Position numbers and translations under genes: made by a program
The notes under the pieces: generated by a model
What the model was told of the DNA's origin: nothing
The model's database searches: none
The model's input: the letters and a program-made list of their open reading frames with translations, nothing else
In this document: piece after piece, positions 45,310-54,712 of the stretch
How positions within the stretch are numbered: the first letter of the stretch is position 1
Layout: each line of letters opens with the position of its first letter
Assembly (NCBI GenBank): GCA_005884765.1
Contig: VAZV01000160.1
Span: 1 to 64,000 of the forward strand
Reading direction: 5' to 3'
From: Alphaproteobacteria bacterium
Lineage (GTDB): Bacteria; Pseudomonadota; Alphaproteobacteria; Rhizobiales; Xanthobacteraceae
Length of the DNA: 64,000 bases

Positions 45310-46430
45310 GACGACTTCCGGGCGGGGGTTTTGGACCTGTCGGCGCGCTCGCCGATAGCGGGCACGGCGCCGTACTGGCGCGGCTCTCCAACGAAGATCG
45401 CGGCGGGCGCCGGATAGGTCACGACGCCGTTCGGCGTTTCGACCTCGATGCGGCGCAGATGCGGGTGGACCGCGAGGTCCGCCATGGTGTTGACCTCGGC
45501 GAACGCGATATCGGCCGCCGCCAATCGCTTCAAGAGTTCGTCGCGGCTAAGCGTCGCAAAGCTATCGCCGACCGCCTGGTCGGTGAGCTTTCGGTTGCGC
45601 ACGCGCTCGATCATGCTGGCAAAGCGGGGATCGCTCGGCAAATCAGGCTGACCCAGCACCTCGGCGCAGAGCTTTTTCCATTCGCGTTCGCTCTGGATGG
45701 AAATCAGGATTTGCTTGCCATCCCTCGAGCGAAACGCTCCGTAGGGCGCAATCGAGGGATGGGCAAGTGCCATCCGCTGCGGCGGATTGCCGGCCTCCGC
45801 GTTGAGCAGCGGCACCGACAACCAGTCGGCCATGACGTCGAACATCGAGATTCGGATGTCGGCGCCCTTGCCGGTACGGCCGCGTGCGATGAGGGCCTCC
45901 AGGATAGAGGCATGCGCGGTGGCACCTGTCGCGATATCGACGACGGAAAGTCCGACGCGCGAAGGTCCTTCGGGACCACCCGTGATGGATGCAAGCCCGC
46001 TCTCGGCCTGGATCAGCATGTCATAGGCCTTGCGCTGGGCGTAGGGACCTTCGTCGCCATACCCTGATATGCTGCAGCAGATCAGCTTTGGATGGTCCCG
46101 CCGCAAACGCTCCAGCGAAAAGCCGAGTTTATCCATCGAGCCGGGCTTGAGGTTTTGCAGCAAGATATCCGCGCCCGCGATCACCTCTTCAAGGCTGGCG
46201 CGGCCTTCAGCGGTGGCGAGGTCGATCACCACGGAATGCTTGCCGCGATTGAGCCAGACGAAATAGCTGCTCTGTCCTTTCGCCGCCGCATCGTACGCCC
46301 GCGCGAAATCGCCTTCCGGCCGTTCCACCTTGATCACATCCGCGCCGGCATCCGCCAGGCGCGAAGAGCAGAAAGGTGCTGCAACCGCCTGTTCGACGGC
46401 GATGACTTTGATTCCCTCAAGCGGCAACAT
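45306..46430 (-). CDS. CaiB/BaiF CoA-transferase
   Basis: 374 residues from ATG 46430 (GGAAG upstream; the longer frame to 46664 overlaps the acyl-CoA dehydrogenase and looks non-coding). Family features: GIKVIAVEQAVAAPFCSSRLADAGADVIKVERP, then the catalytic Asp in AYDMLIQAESGLASITG. It activates an acid with CoA from another thioester. Second gene of the operon, 11 bp after the acyl-CoA dehydrogenase and coupled to the hydratase. Confidence 0.9.
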   Translation of the reverse strand: MLPLEGIKVIAVEQAVAAPFCSSRLADAGADVIKVERPEGDFARAYDAAAKGQSSYFVWLNRGKHSVVIDLATAEGRASLEEVIAGADILLQNLKPGSMDKLGFSLERLRRDHPKLICCSISGYGDEGPYAQRKAYDMLIQAESGLASITGGPEGPSRVGLSVVDIATGATAHASILEALIARGRTGKGADIRISMFDVMADWLSVPLLNAEAGNPPQRMALAHPSIAPYGAFRSRDGKQILISIQSEREWKKLCAEVLGQPDLPSDPRFASMIERVRNRKLTDQAVGDSFATLSRDELLKRLAAADIAFAEVNTMADLAVHPHLRRIEVETPNGVVTYPAPAAIFVGEPRQYGAVPAIGERADRSKTPARKSS

Positions 46431-46441
46431 CTTCCAACTTC

Positions 46442-47611
46442 TCAGTAGGAGCGGGGCATGCCCAGCACGTGCTCGGCCACGAACGACAGAATGAGATTGG
46501 TCGAGATCGGCGCGACCTGATAGAGCCGGGTCTCGCGGAACTTGCGCTCGACGTCGTATTCTTCCGCGAAACCGAAGCCGCCATGGGTCTGCACGCAGGC
46601 ATTGGCCGCTTCCCAGGACGCGTCCGCCGCCAGCATTTTGGCCATATTGGCTTCGGCGCCGCAATCGAGCCCGGCCTCATATTTGCGGGTAGCTTCTTTC
46701 ACCATCAGTTCGGCGGCGCGCATCGAGGCATAAGCCTTGGCGATCGGGAACTGGACGCCTTGATTCTGGCCGATCGGCCGGCCGAACACGTTGCGTTCCT
46801 TGGCGTAGTCGGTGGCCTTGGCGATGAACCATTTGGCATCGCCGATGCATTCGGCTGCAATCAGGATGCGCTCGGCGTTCATGCCGGAGAGGATGTAGCG
46901 GAAGCCCTTGCCTTCCTCGCCGATCAGATTTTCCGCCGGCACCTTCATGTCGGTGAAAAACACTTCGGTCGTGGAGTGGTTCATCATGGTGCGGATCGGG
47001 CTGATCGAGAGCCCGTTCCCCTTTGCCGCCTTCATGTCGACGATGAACACCGACAATCCATCGGTGCGCTTTTTCGCGCTCTCCTTCGGCGTGGTGCGCG
47101 CAAGTAGGATCATCAGGTCGGAATATTCGGCGCGGCTGGTCCAGATCTTCTGGCCGTTGACCACGTAGGTGTCGTTGCCCTCCCGCCTGGCAAAGGTCTT
47201 CAGCGAGGAGGTGTCGGTGCCGCTGGACGGCTCGGTGACGCCGAACGCCTGCAGGCGCAACTCGCCGCTGGCGATCTTGGGCAGCCATTTCGCCTTTTGC
47301 GCCTCGCTGCCATGCCGCAGCAACGTACCCATGGTGTACATCTGGGCGTGGCAGCCGCCGCCGTTGCAGCCCGCGCGCTGGATCTCTTCGAGGATCGCGG
47401 CCGCGGCCGAGAGTTTCAAGCCAGCCCCGCCATATTCCTCGGGGATCAGCACCGAAAGATAGCCGGCCTCTGTCAGCGCATCGACGAAAGCGGAAGGATA
47501 GGCCATCTCGCGATCGAGCTGGCGCCAGTACTCGCCGGGGAACTGCGCGCACAGTTTTGCAACCGCATCGCGGATATCGGAATGTTCGTCCTGTTGTTCT
47601 GGTGTGGTCAT
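46442..47611 (-). CDS. Acyl-CoA dehydrogenase
   Basis: 389 residues from ATG 47611. All three domains are present: helical N-domain, beta-domain with the FAD motif LQAFGVTEPSSGTDTSSL and KIWTSRAEYSDLMILLART, and C-domain with the base candidate Glu in SGMNAERILIAAECIG and QTHGGFGFAEEYDVERKFRETRL. First gene of the degradation operon. Acyl specificity not readable; the Glu position matches the short/medium-chain group. Confidence 0.92.
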   Translation of the reverse strand: MTTPEQQDEHSDIRDAVAKLCAQFPGEYWRQLDREMAYPSAFVDALTEAGYLSVLIPEEYGGAGLKLSAAAAILEEIQRAGCNGGGCHAQMYTMGTLLRHGSEAQKAKWLPKIASGELRLQAFGVTEPSSGTDTSSLKTFARREGNDTYVVNGQKIWTSRAEYSDLMILLARTTPKESAKKRTDGLSVFIVDMKAAKGNGLSISPIRTMMNHSTTEVFFTDMKVPAENLIGEEGKGFRYILSGMNAERILIAAECIGDAKWFIAKATDYAKERNVFGRPIGQNQGVQFPIAKAYASMRAAELMVKEATRKYEAGLDCGAEANMAKMLAADASWEAANACVQTHGGFGFAEEYDVERKFRETRLYQVAPISTNLILSFVAEHVLGMPRSY

Positions 47612-47804
47612 CGTGACGACACGGTGTTGTTTTGTTGCGCTCGATTGGCGGTCTATCCGCCGCAAAACTACCGTGGGCTCCCTTAGGCTGAATTGTTATA
47701 GCGTATGGACCTGCATTCCAGGATTGGCAAGATGGAAGCTGCCATGCCGCAATTTCATGGTCAGATGCGGGACGCATTGCGCAAAATGCGTCGGCGAAGG
47801 CCGC

Positions 47805-48206
47805 TTACGCGATGCGGATATCGGTCAATCGAAAATCGTTGCCTTTGCACAGGAGCGGCGCCTCCATTGCCTTGGCCAGCGCGTACGCAAAGCAATCGCC
47901 GTAGTTCAGCGCCGCGCTATGCCCGGTCCCCTTGCCGAATTGCAGATGCGCAGAGCGTGCCGCATTTGCCTGATCCGGCGTCACCGGTTCGATCCGAATA
48001 CCCGCCGCCTCGATGAAATCATCAAGCCACCGCTCGGCTCTCCCCGGCGCGATTTTTTTCAATCCGCGCAGGACAATTGAGGTCTCCACCAGATTGGCGG
48101 CTGACATTGCCGGATCATCGTCAGTGGCAATGCGTTGGGCATAATGTTCAGCATTATGCTCCTGGCGGAAGATGGCGATGATCGCCGAGCTATCGATGAC
48201 GATCAC
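47805..48206 (-). CDS. vapC: VapC toxin (PIN-domain ribonuclease)
   Basis: 133 residues. PIN-fold acidic residues: MIVIDSSAIIAIF (Asp5), the NLVETSIVL Glu and the C-terminal LNYGDCFAYALAKA Asp, which together bind Mg. Cleaves RNA, usually tRNA or rRNA. Its start overlaps the vapB stop (48203-48206), standard for the pair. The gap 47612-47804 holds no gene. Confidence 0.92.
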   Translation of the reverse strand: MIVIDSSAIIAIFRQEHNAEHYAQRIATDDDPAMSAANLVETSIVLRGLKKIAPGRAERWLDDFIEAAGIRIEPVTPDQANAARSAHLQFGKGTGHSAALNYGDCFAYALAKAMEAPLLCKGNDFRLTDIRIA

Positions 48207-48466
48207 GTTGGTAATCCGTGCTCGTCATACCCGAGGATTTCGTCGGGGCTGCGTCCCGTGTCGGCCAGCGCGGCGTACCGGCCCCCGATCTTCATCAATT
48301 GTGCGGCAATGCGGTCGGGGCGCCGGCGTCGTCGCTCGCGCGCCAGACGCTCGCGCAAGGCCAGGGTCACGGCCGAGGTCAAGCTTTCGCCGGTGAGGTC
48401 GGCAAGCTCGCTCGCAAGCTTGTGGGCCTCGTCGTTCTTGATATTGAGATGCATAGCCTTCTTCAT
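48203..48466 (-). CDS. vapB: VapB antitoxin (PSK-type)
   Basis: 87 residues, with MHLNIKNDEAHKLASELADLTGESLTSAVTLALRERL as the ribbon-helix-helix-type dimer part, then a basic linker RERRRRRPDRI and the tail SPDEILGYDEHGLPT that wraps the toxin. The start codon lies inside a palindromic operator and no ribosome site is present, suggesting leaderless translation. Confidence 0.92.
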   Translation of the reverse strand: MKKAMHLNIKNDEAHKLASELADLTGESLTSAVTLALRERLARERRRRRPDRIAAQLMKIGGRYAALADTGRSPDEILGYDEHGLPT

Positions 48467-48501
48467 GGTAGAATTCTATATAGTTTCTACCATCGGTGCA
48501 A
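48465..48501 (-). promoter_or_regulatory. vapBC promoter/operator overlapping the start codon
   Basis: The perfect 9-bp inverted repeat ATGGTAGAA / TTCTACCAT (48465-48473 and 48485-48493, 11-bp spacer) includes the ATG of vapB. On the minus strand TTGCAC (48501-48496) is 17 bp from TAGAAT (48478-48473), which ends 6 bp before the ATG. Transcription should therefore begin at or next to the A of the start codon. Confidence 0.6.
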
Positions 48502-48584
48502 GGCGGCGTTGGCGCCGAGCCGAAGGTGGCCGACATCGCGTGGAAGGATCCGCCCTAAGCCCAGACCCTCACTAAGGTCGGTCC

Positions 48585-48827
48585 CTAGTTCAGCGCCATA
48601 AGAGCTTTTACCGAGGCCACTCCGATAAGAACAGCAGCAATGAAAATCAACGGCTCAATCCCACGCAAGCCCGCGAGGGCCGACATAGGATTGACGAGCC
48701 AATAGCGATACCCTGCTTCTCGCGATCGCCGGAGCATGCGCGAGTTTGCCCACATGCACGTTGCCATTGCTGCAAGCAACATTGCAACTAACGCTGATTT
48801 TGCAATTGTGACAACCATGGGCGCCAT
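48585..48827 (-). CDS. Small two-helix membrane protein
   Basis: 80 residues: hydrophobic helix at about 8-26, a basic loop (NSRMLRRSREAGYRYWLVNP), and a second helix at 58-78. Positive loop charge predicts both ends outside. No family recognised. Base composition here is less GC-rich than neighbours, which with the nearby toxin-antitoxin pair suggests accessory DNA. The gap 48828-49034 shows nothing else. Confidence 0.5.
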   Translation of the reverse strand: MAPMVVTIAKSALVAMLLAAMATCMWANSRMLRRSREAGYRYWLVNPMSALAGLRGIEPLIFIAAVLIGVASVKALMALN

Positions 48828-49034
48828 GGCTGATGTTCTAATTTAGACTGCTCGAAAGATCAAACTTTAGGTTGCTATTGACGATTGGATCGACCCAGCA
48901 GGAAAGTCCGGCGATGTCCGTTGTGCCCCCGCCAAAAGCGCAATTGAAAGCGGATTGCCTCGCCTTCATCAAGCTGGCGGCCATACCTCACTGGCTGCGT
49001 ATTTATGGGGCCTCATCCTGCCGAGCGTCCGCGG

Positions 49035-49472
49035 TCATCGAAACTCGGCCGACAGATCGAGGGCGCGCATGGTGGCGGTGCAGAATGCGCAGAGGGTTTC
49101 CGAGGCCTCGTTCTTGCTGAAGACTTCGACCGTGGCAACCCCTATCGAGCCTGACATTTTCAGGGTCTTGGCGCGGGCAATCAATTCGTTTCCATCAGCG
49201 GGAGAAAGGAAGTTGACCTTGATCTCGACGGTGACCCCGATCCGTCCCTTTGGTAGCGCGGAGGTGACCGCCATCCCGGCCGCATGATCGGCCAGTGCGG
49301 AAATGACCCCGCCGTGAAAATGGCCGAAGAACTGCAAGAGATCGTCGCGGCGCGTGAGCGCGAGTTCCGCCCGACCTGGCTCAACCGCGACGATGCGAAA
49401 GCCAGCGGCGCCGGTGAAGCCTTTTGCGTTGACGGCTTCGGCGAGGGAGGGTGGGTTCAGCTCGGCGCTCAC
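49035..49472 (-). CDS. PaaI-family hotdog thioesterase
   Basis: 145 residues with the hotdog signature FGHFHGGVISALADHAAGMA (catalytic loop after HGG) and a beta-strand core VTVEIKVNFLSPADG. Hydrolyses acyl- or aryl-CoA to release CoA in the cytoplasm. Lies 13 bp after the second P450 on the same strand, so probably part of the CYP153 operon, consistent with handling of overflow acyl-CoA. Confidence 0.85.
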   Translation of the reverse strand: MSAELNPPSLAEAVNAKGFTGAAGFRIVAVEPGRAELALTRRDDLLQFFGHFHGGVISALADHAAGMAVTSALPKGRIGVTVEIKVNFLSPADGNELIARAKTLKMSGSIGVATVEVFSKNEASETLCAFCTATMRALDLSAEFR

Positions 49473-49485
49473 GGTACGCTTCAGC

Positions 49486-50760
49486 CTAGCCGGGAATACG
49501 AACCGGCAGCGACTCGATGCCCCGCACGAAGCTGGAATAGACCCGTTTCGGCGGGCCTACCACCTCGATCCGGTCGAAGCGCTTGAGCATCTCCTGCCAG
49601 ACGATCTTCAGTTGCAATTCGGCCAACCGCATGCCGACGCAGCGATGGATGCCGAAGCCGAACGACAGGTGCGTCCGCGGCCGGGCACGATCGATGATGA
49701 ACTCGTCGGGCTTCTCGATCGCCTCTTCATCGCGATTGCCCGAGACGTACCACATCACGACGCGCTCGCCCTTCTTGATCTTCTTGTCCCCGATCTCGGT
49801 GTCGACCAGCGCAGTGCGCCGCATGTGCGCCAGCGGCGTCTGCCAGCGGATCACTTCCGGCACCATGGAATCGATCAGGCCTGGGTTGTCGCGCAGCTTC
49901 TGATACTGGTCAGGGTGCTCGTTGAGCGCCAGCACCGAGCCGCTCATGGTGTTGCGGGTGGTGTCGTTGCCGCCGACAATCAACAGGATGATGTTGCCCA
50001 TCAGGTTGTCGGGGTCCATGTGCCGCGTGGCTTCGCTATGCGCCATCATCGAGATCAGGTCGTTCTTCGGTTCGGCGTTGACGCGCTCGTTCCAGAGATT
50101 GGCGAAATAGGCCCTGCATTCGTCCATCTCGCGCCGGCGCTGCTCCGGCGATTCGACGATCATGCTTTTGGGCAGCGCGGTCGAGACGTCCGACCAGCGC
50201 GTCAGCTTGCGCCGCTCCTCCCATGGGAAGTCGAACAGGGTCGCCAGCATCTGCGTCGTCAGTTCGATCGACACAAGATCAACGAAGTTGAAGGTCTCGT
50301 TGTGCGGCAGATTGTCCAGCACTTTGGCCGAACGCTCGCGAATCAGGACAGCGAGTTCGTCCAGATGGGTTGGCGTGAACATCGGCGACACGGTCTTGCG
50401 CTGGGCCGAATGCTTCGGCTGGTCCATCGCGATGAAACTCGGCCAGTCGTAGCCCTCGGGCGCGTCGCGGATCGAGATGCCGCCAAGGCCGGCATCGGAG
50501 GAGAAGATGCCGTGATTGGTGTCGACGTGCATGATGTCGTTGTATTTGACGACCGACCAATAGGGCTCGATCGGCGCATTGGTGCAGTAGTGCACCGGCT
50601 CTTCCTTGCGCAGCCGCTCGAAGAAGGGCCACAGCGTGTCGTCCTGGAACAGTTTTGGCGCGCCCGGGTGAAAGTCCTTCAGCGGCGTCGAATAGGCTTC
50701 CTCGCGCGCCAGGCGCGCTCGCTCGGCTTTGTCCGCTCGGACCGCGGTTCGGATGTTCAT
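49486..50760 (-). CDS. Cytochrome P450, CYP153-like (second of tandem pair)
   Basis: 424 residues. Heme loop FGFGIHRCVGMRLAELQ (Cys374), ExxR in VPEVIRW, I-helix oxygen motif LLIVGGNDTTRN. The sequence follows CYP153 alkane/fatty-acid terminal hydroxylases throughout (PYWSVVKYNDIMHVDTNH; MWYVSGNRDEEAI). Class I enzyme needing a ferredoxin and reductase, which are not encoded in this window. Start overlaps the stop of the first P450 (ATGA at 50757-50760). Confidence 0.88.
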   Translation of the reverse strand: MNIRTAVRADKAERARLAREEAYSTPLKDFHPGAPKLFQDDTLWPFFERLRKEEPVHYCTNAPIEPYWSVVKYNDIMHVDTNHGIFSSDAGLGGISIRDAPEGYDWPSFIAMDQPKHSAQRKTVSPMFTPTHLDELAVLIRERSAKVLDNLPHNETFNFVDLVSIELTTQMLATLFDFPWEERRKLTRWSDVSTALPKSMIVESPEQRRREMDECRAYFANLWNERVNAEPKNDLISMMAHSEATRHMDPDNLMGNIILLIVGGNDTTRNTMSGSVLALNEHPDQYQKLRDNPGLIDSMVPEVIRWQTPLAHMRRTALVDTEIGDKKIKKGERVVMWYVSGNRDEEAIEKPDEFIIDRARPRTHLSFGFGIHRCVGMRLAELQLKIVWQEMLKRFDRIEVVGPPKRVYSSFVRGIESLPVRIPG

Positions 50761-52067
50761 CGTTGATCGATCCCAGTGCTTGTCCCGAAGTTGGTCAACC
50801 CGGCAATGCGGACGGGCAGGGTCTCGTAACCTTTGACAAAGCTCGAATACACCCGCTTGGGCGGGCCTACCACCTCAATCTTGTCGAACCGCTTGAGGAT
50901 CTCTTCCCAGATGATCTTCAATTGCAATTCCGCAAGGCGCAAGCCCACGCAGCGGTGGATGCCGAATCCGAAGGAGATGTGGGTGCGCGGCCGCGCCCGG
51001 TCGATGATGAATTCGTAAGGACGCTCGATCACCTCGTCGTCGCGATTGCCCGAGACGTACCACATCACGACCTTGTCGCCCTTCCTGAACTTTTTGCCGC
51101 GGAATTCGATGTCGGCAAGCGCAGTCCTTCGCATATGCGCCAGCGGCGTCTGCCAGCGGATCACCTCCGGCACGAAACTGTCGAGCAGGTCAGGATTTTC
51201 ACGCAGCTTGCTGTACTGATCCGGATTCTGGCTCAATGCATAAATAGAGCCCGACAGCGTATTGCGGGTGGTGTCGTTGCCGCCGACGATCAGCAGGATC
51301 AGGTTGCCGAGGAAATTCGCCGGGTCCATGTCGCGCGTGGCTTCGCCGTGCGCCATCATGGACAACAGGTCGCTCTTCGGCGGCTGATCGATCCGCTCCT
51401 TCCAGAGCTTTGAGAAATACCTTGCGCATTCCATTAGCTCGGCCTGCCGCGCGCCTTCGGTCGCGACGACGCCGTCCGGACCGGGCAGCGTGGTGGCGAC
51501 GTCGGACCAGCGCGTCAATTTGCGGCGGTCCTCCCAGGGGAAGTCGAACAGCACGGCAAGCATCTGCGTCGTCAGTTCGATCGAGACCCGATCGACCCAA
51601 TCGAACACCTCGTCCTTCGGCAGGTTGTCGAGGCATTCCGCCGAGCGCTTGCGGATGTTGATGGCGAGCTGGTCGAGATGGGTCGGCGTGAACATCGGCG
51701 CCACGGTCTTGCGCTGCGCAGAGTGGCGCGGCTGGTCCATGGCGATGAAGCTTTCGCGCCGAAAATCGGGGGCGACGTCGCGGATGGTGATGCCGCCCAG
51801 CGAAGCCGCCGACGAGAACACCGCGTGGTTGGTCTCGATCTCCATGATGTCGTTATATTTGGTCACCGACCAATAGGGCCCGAAGATGCTGTCGCTGCAG
51901 TAATGCACCGGCTCTTCCTGACGCAGGCGGTCGAAATACGGCCAGAACGAATCAGTCTTGAACAGTTCGGGGTCGCCGGGGTCGAACGCTTCCAGCGGTA
52001 TCGAATAAGCCCGTTGCCGCGCGGCCTTCTGGGTCTCGTCCTCGGTGAGATTGATGGTCCCGTGCAT
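50757..52067 (-). CDS. Cytochrome P450, CYP153-like (first of tandem pair)
   Basis: 436 residues. Heme loop FGFGIHRCVGLRLAELQ (Cys373), VPEVIRW, and LLIVGGNDTTRN. Segments such as PVHYCSDSIFGPYWSVTKYNDIM and DWVDRVSIELTTQMLAVLFDFPWEDR closely follow CYP153A enzymes that hydroxylate n-alkanes and acids at the terminal carbon. Clearly a paralogue of the downstream gene. The C-terminus (LTNFGTSTGIDQR) is longer than in its twin. Divergent from isovaleryl-CoA dehydrogenase across a 229-bp region. Confidence 0.88.
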   Translation of the reverse strand: MHGTINLTEDETQKAARQRAYSIPLEAFDPGDPELFKTDSFWPYFDRLRQEEPVHYCSDSIFGPYWSVTKYNDIMEIETNHAVFSSAASLGGITIRDVAPDFRRESFIAMDQPRHSAQRKTVAPMFTPTHLDQLAINIRKRSAECLDNLPKDEVFDWVDRVSIELTTQMLAVLFDFPWEDRRKLTRWSDVATTLPGPDGVVATEGARQAELMECARYFSKLWKERIDQPPKSDLLSMMAHGEATRDMDPANFLGNLILLIVGGNDTTRNTLSGSIYALSQNPDQYSKLRENPDLLDSFVPEVIRWQTPLAHMRRTALADIEFRGKKFRKGDKVVMWYVSGNRDDEVIERPYEFIIDRARPRTHISFGFGIHRCVGLRLAELQLKIIWEEILKRFDKIEVVGPPKRVYSSFVKGYETLPVRIAGLTNFGTSTGIDQR

Positions 52068-52296
52068 GTGCCGGCTCCCTTGTGACCGCGGTGTTCGCCC
52101 GCAGGTGGTATTTTGGGCGAATTACAGCGCCTTGCGTGCGTCGGGGCAAGGGAGAGTTTGCCGCATTTGGCCGCATCAAGCGGTATTATGGCGGGAACGC
52201 GCCGGCCCCTTCTCAGCCGGCGGCGCCCGTGACAAGCTTATTGCCGGAGAATAAGGCTGTACCAAACAGCTGATTTGTCCTGGAGGCATGACGCCC

Positions 52297-53469
52297 ATGA
52301 TTCCCAATACGCATCGGATGTTCAATTTCGATCTCGGCGAGACCGCGGATGCTATCCGCGAAACGGTCTCTGATTTCGCGAGCCACGAGATCGCGCCGCG
52401 CGCCGCTGAAATCGACAAGAGCAATCAGTTTCCGCGCGACCTCTGGCCGAAGATCGGCGCGCTCGGCCTGCACGGCATCACGGTCGAGGAGGAATATGGC
52501 GGCTCGGGGCTCGGCTACCTCGAGCACTGCATTGCGCTCGAGGAAATCTCGCGGGCGTCCGCCTCCGTCGGACTGTCCTACGGCGCGCATTCCAACCTCT
52601 GCGTCAATCAGATCCGCCGCAATGGCAATGAGAGGCAGAAGCGCAAATATTTGCCGAAGCTGATTTCCGGCGACCATGTCGGATCGCTCGCGATGTCGGA
52701 GCCCGGCGCCGGCTCCGACGTGGTGTCGATGAAGACGCGGGCCGAGAAGAAGGGTGATCGCTTCGTGCTCAACGGCAGCAAGATGTGGATCACCAACGGT
52801 CCGGTCGCGGACACGCTCGTGGTCTATGCCAAGACCGACCCCAACGAAGGTCCGCGCGGCATCACCGCCTTCATCATCGAAAAGGGCATGAAGGGATTTT
52901 CCACCGCGCAAAAGCTCGACAAGCTCGGGATGCGCGGCTCCGACACCTGCGAGTTGGTGTTTGAGGATTGCGAAGTGCCGGAAGAGAACGTGTTGAGCGA
53001 GGTCGGCCGCGGCGCCAACGTGCTGATGTCCGGCCTCGATTACGAACGCGCGGTGCTGGCGGCGGGCCCGATCGGCATCATGCAGGCGTGCATGGACGTG
53101 GTGATGCCCTATGTGCACGAGCGCAAGCAGTTCGGCCAGCCGATCGGCACCTTCCAATTGGTGCAGGGCAAGATCGCGGACATGTACACCACGATGAACG
53201 CGTCGCGCGCTTACGTCTATGCGGTGGCAAAAGCCTGCGATCGCGGCGAGACCACGCGCGAGGATGCCGCCGGCGCCATCCTCTACGCCGCGGAAAAGGC
53301 GACGCAGTGCGCGCTGGACGCCATCCAGTTGCTCGGCGGCAACGGCTACATCAACGATTATCCCACGGGACGGCTGTTGCGCGATGCCAAGCTCTATGAG
53401 ATCGGCGCCGGGACCAGCGAAATCCGCCGCATGCTGATCGGCCGCGAGCTGTTCGAGAAATCTGCCTAA
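52297..53469 (+). CDS. ivd: Isovaleryl-CoA dehydrogenase
   Basis: 390 residues from ATG 52297; the ATG at 52288 is only one base from GGAGG and thus less likely. FAD motifs [21 protein letters not shown] and [19 protein letters not shown]. The catalytic Glu sits in the [14 protein letters not shown] helix near residue 250, the position special to isovaleryl-CoA dehydrogenases rather than near the C-terminus. C-terminal [30 protein letters not shown]. Leucine catabolism step: isovaleryl-CoA to 3-methylcrotonyl-CoA. The other leucine-pathway genes are not adjacent here. Confidence 0.92.
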   Translation: MIPNTHRMFNFDLGETADAIRETVSDFASHEIAPRAAEIDKSNQFPRDLWPKIGALGLHGITVEEEYGGSGLGYLEHCIALEEISRASASVGLSYGAHSNLCVNQIRRNGNERQKRKYLPKLISGDHVGSLAMSEPGAGSDVVSMKTRAEKKGDRFVLNGSKMWITNGPVADTLVVYAKTDPNEGPRGITAFIIEKGMKGFSTAQKLDKLGMRGSDTCELVFEDCEVPEENVLSEVGRGANVLMSGLDYERAVLAAGPIGIMQACMDVVMPYVHERKQFGQPIGTFQLVQGKIADMYTTMNASRAYVYAVAKACDRGETTREDAAGAILYAAEKATQCALDAIQLLGGNGYINDYPTGRLLRDAKLYEIGAGTSEIRRMLIGRELFEKSA

Positions 53470-53561
53470 ACTTGTTCGAACGAAGTTATGGCTTGGGCGA
53501 CAAATAACCGTGATAAATAACGCCTACGATACTCGCGCCGCTATTTTTATGGAATTGATCG

Positions 53562-54692
53562 ATGAATCAGATGGCCGTCGTGCCTCCCGCGCTGCCGGGT
53601 TCGGTGTCGTTTTCCGGCAAGCGCGGCGACTTCCGCGCCCTGGTGACGCGTGGAGCTCTCCTCGAGCTCGTAACCGTCGGTTTTTATCGCTTCTGGCTTA
53701 CCACCGACATCAGGCGCCATTTGTGGTCTGATACGACGGTTGACGACGACGCCTTCGAATATACCGGACGCGGCAAGGAATTGTTGATCGGCTTTCTGTT
53801 CGCGCTTGCGATCATCGTGCCGGTCTATCTGGCCTATTTTCTGATCAGCGTTGAAGCCGCCCGCTTCAAGGCTTTCGCCAGCTTTCCCTTGCTGGCGTTC
53901 TTCTACCTGTTCGGGCAATTCGCCATCTACCGCGCGCGGCGCTATCGCCTGACCCGTACGGTGTGGCGCGGGGTGCGGTTCTGGATGACCGGTTCGGGGT
54001 GGGCCTATGCGGCGTACGCTGCGCTGTGGGGCGTACTGGTTGGGCTGACCCTCGGGCTGATGTTGCCGTGGCGTGAAGCCGCACTCGAGCGCTACAAGAT
54101 GCGGCATACCCACTACGGCGATCTTCAGGGCAGCTTTGAGGGGCGCGGCTGGGATTTCTTCAAGCGCGGCTGGTGGCTATGGCTGCTCGCGCCGGTCGCC
54201 CTCTATGTGTTCCCGCTCGCACCCTTCGTCTATGCCGCGTTCAAGGCGGTGGAATGGCGCTGGTGGCTTTCAGGCATGCGCTTTGGCGGCGTGCGTCTGG
54301 AATCGACTTTGCCGCGCGGCGCCTTGATCGGCCTTTATTGGAAGGTGATCGGTTGGATTGTTCTGCTGGCACTGGCATTCGTCGTTTATCTTGCGATATG
54401 CGCAGGTCTGGTGGCGAGCATGAGCGCAGCGCCGCTCAATCAGTTCTTCGCGCCGCAGGTGTTCTTGAAGAGTATTCCGCTGCTGGTGCTCGCCGGTATC
54501 GGCTATCTGGCATTTGCGCTGGCGATCAACGTGGTGATCAGGATCTATCTGTTGCGCGATCTGTGGGTGAGGGTACTTGCCTCGACCAACGTGCACGGCA
54601 TGGAAGCCGCGGCCAATGTTTCCGCAAAGGGCGAACTGGCGTCGGCGCTGGGCGAGGGTATTGCCGATGGATTGGATGTCGCCGGCTTTTAA
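53562..54692 (+). CDS. DUF898 (YjgN) family membrane protein
   Basis: 376 residues. Starts with the family motif FSGKRGDFRALVTRGALLELVTVGFYRFWLTTDIRRHLW, which recurs in part later (MRHTHYGDLQGSFEGRG). Around six membrane helices. An inner-membrane protein of unknown role. It lies 20 bp before an M48 metalloprotease gene and is likely in operon with it, a pairing seen in other alphaproteobacteria. Confidence 0.87.
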   Translation: MNQMAVVPPALPGSVSFSGKRGDFRALVTRGALLELVTVGFYRFWLTTDIRRHLWSDTTVDDDAFEYTGRGKELLIGFLFALAIIVPVYLAYFLISVEAARFKAFASFPLLAFFYLFGQFAIYRARRYRLTRTVWRGVRFWMTGSGWAYAAYAALWGVLVGLTLGLMLPWREAALERYKMRHTHYGDLQGSFEGRGWDFFKRGWWLWLLAPVALYVFPLAPFVYAAFKAVEWRWWLSGMRFGGVRLESTLPRGALIGLYWKVIGWIVLLALAFVVYLAICAGLVASMSAAPLNQFFAPQVFLKSIPLLVLAGIGYLAFALAINVVIRIYLLRDLWVRVLASTNVHGMEAAANVSAKGELASALGEGIADGLDVAGF

Positions 54693-54712
54693 GGTGCAGA
54701 GCATTCATTGCG

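Noticed and set aside
49354..50766. 470-residue plus-strand open frame
   Set aside because: Antisense to a P450 with intact heme motif.
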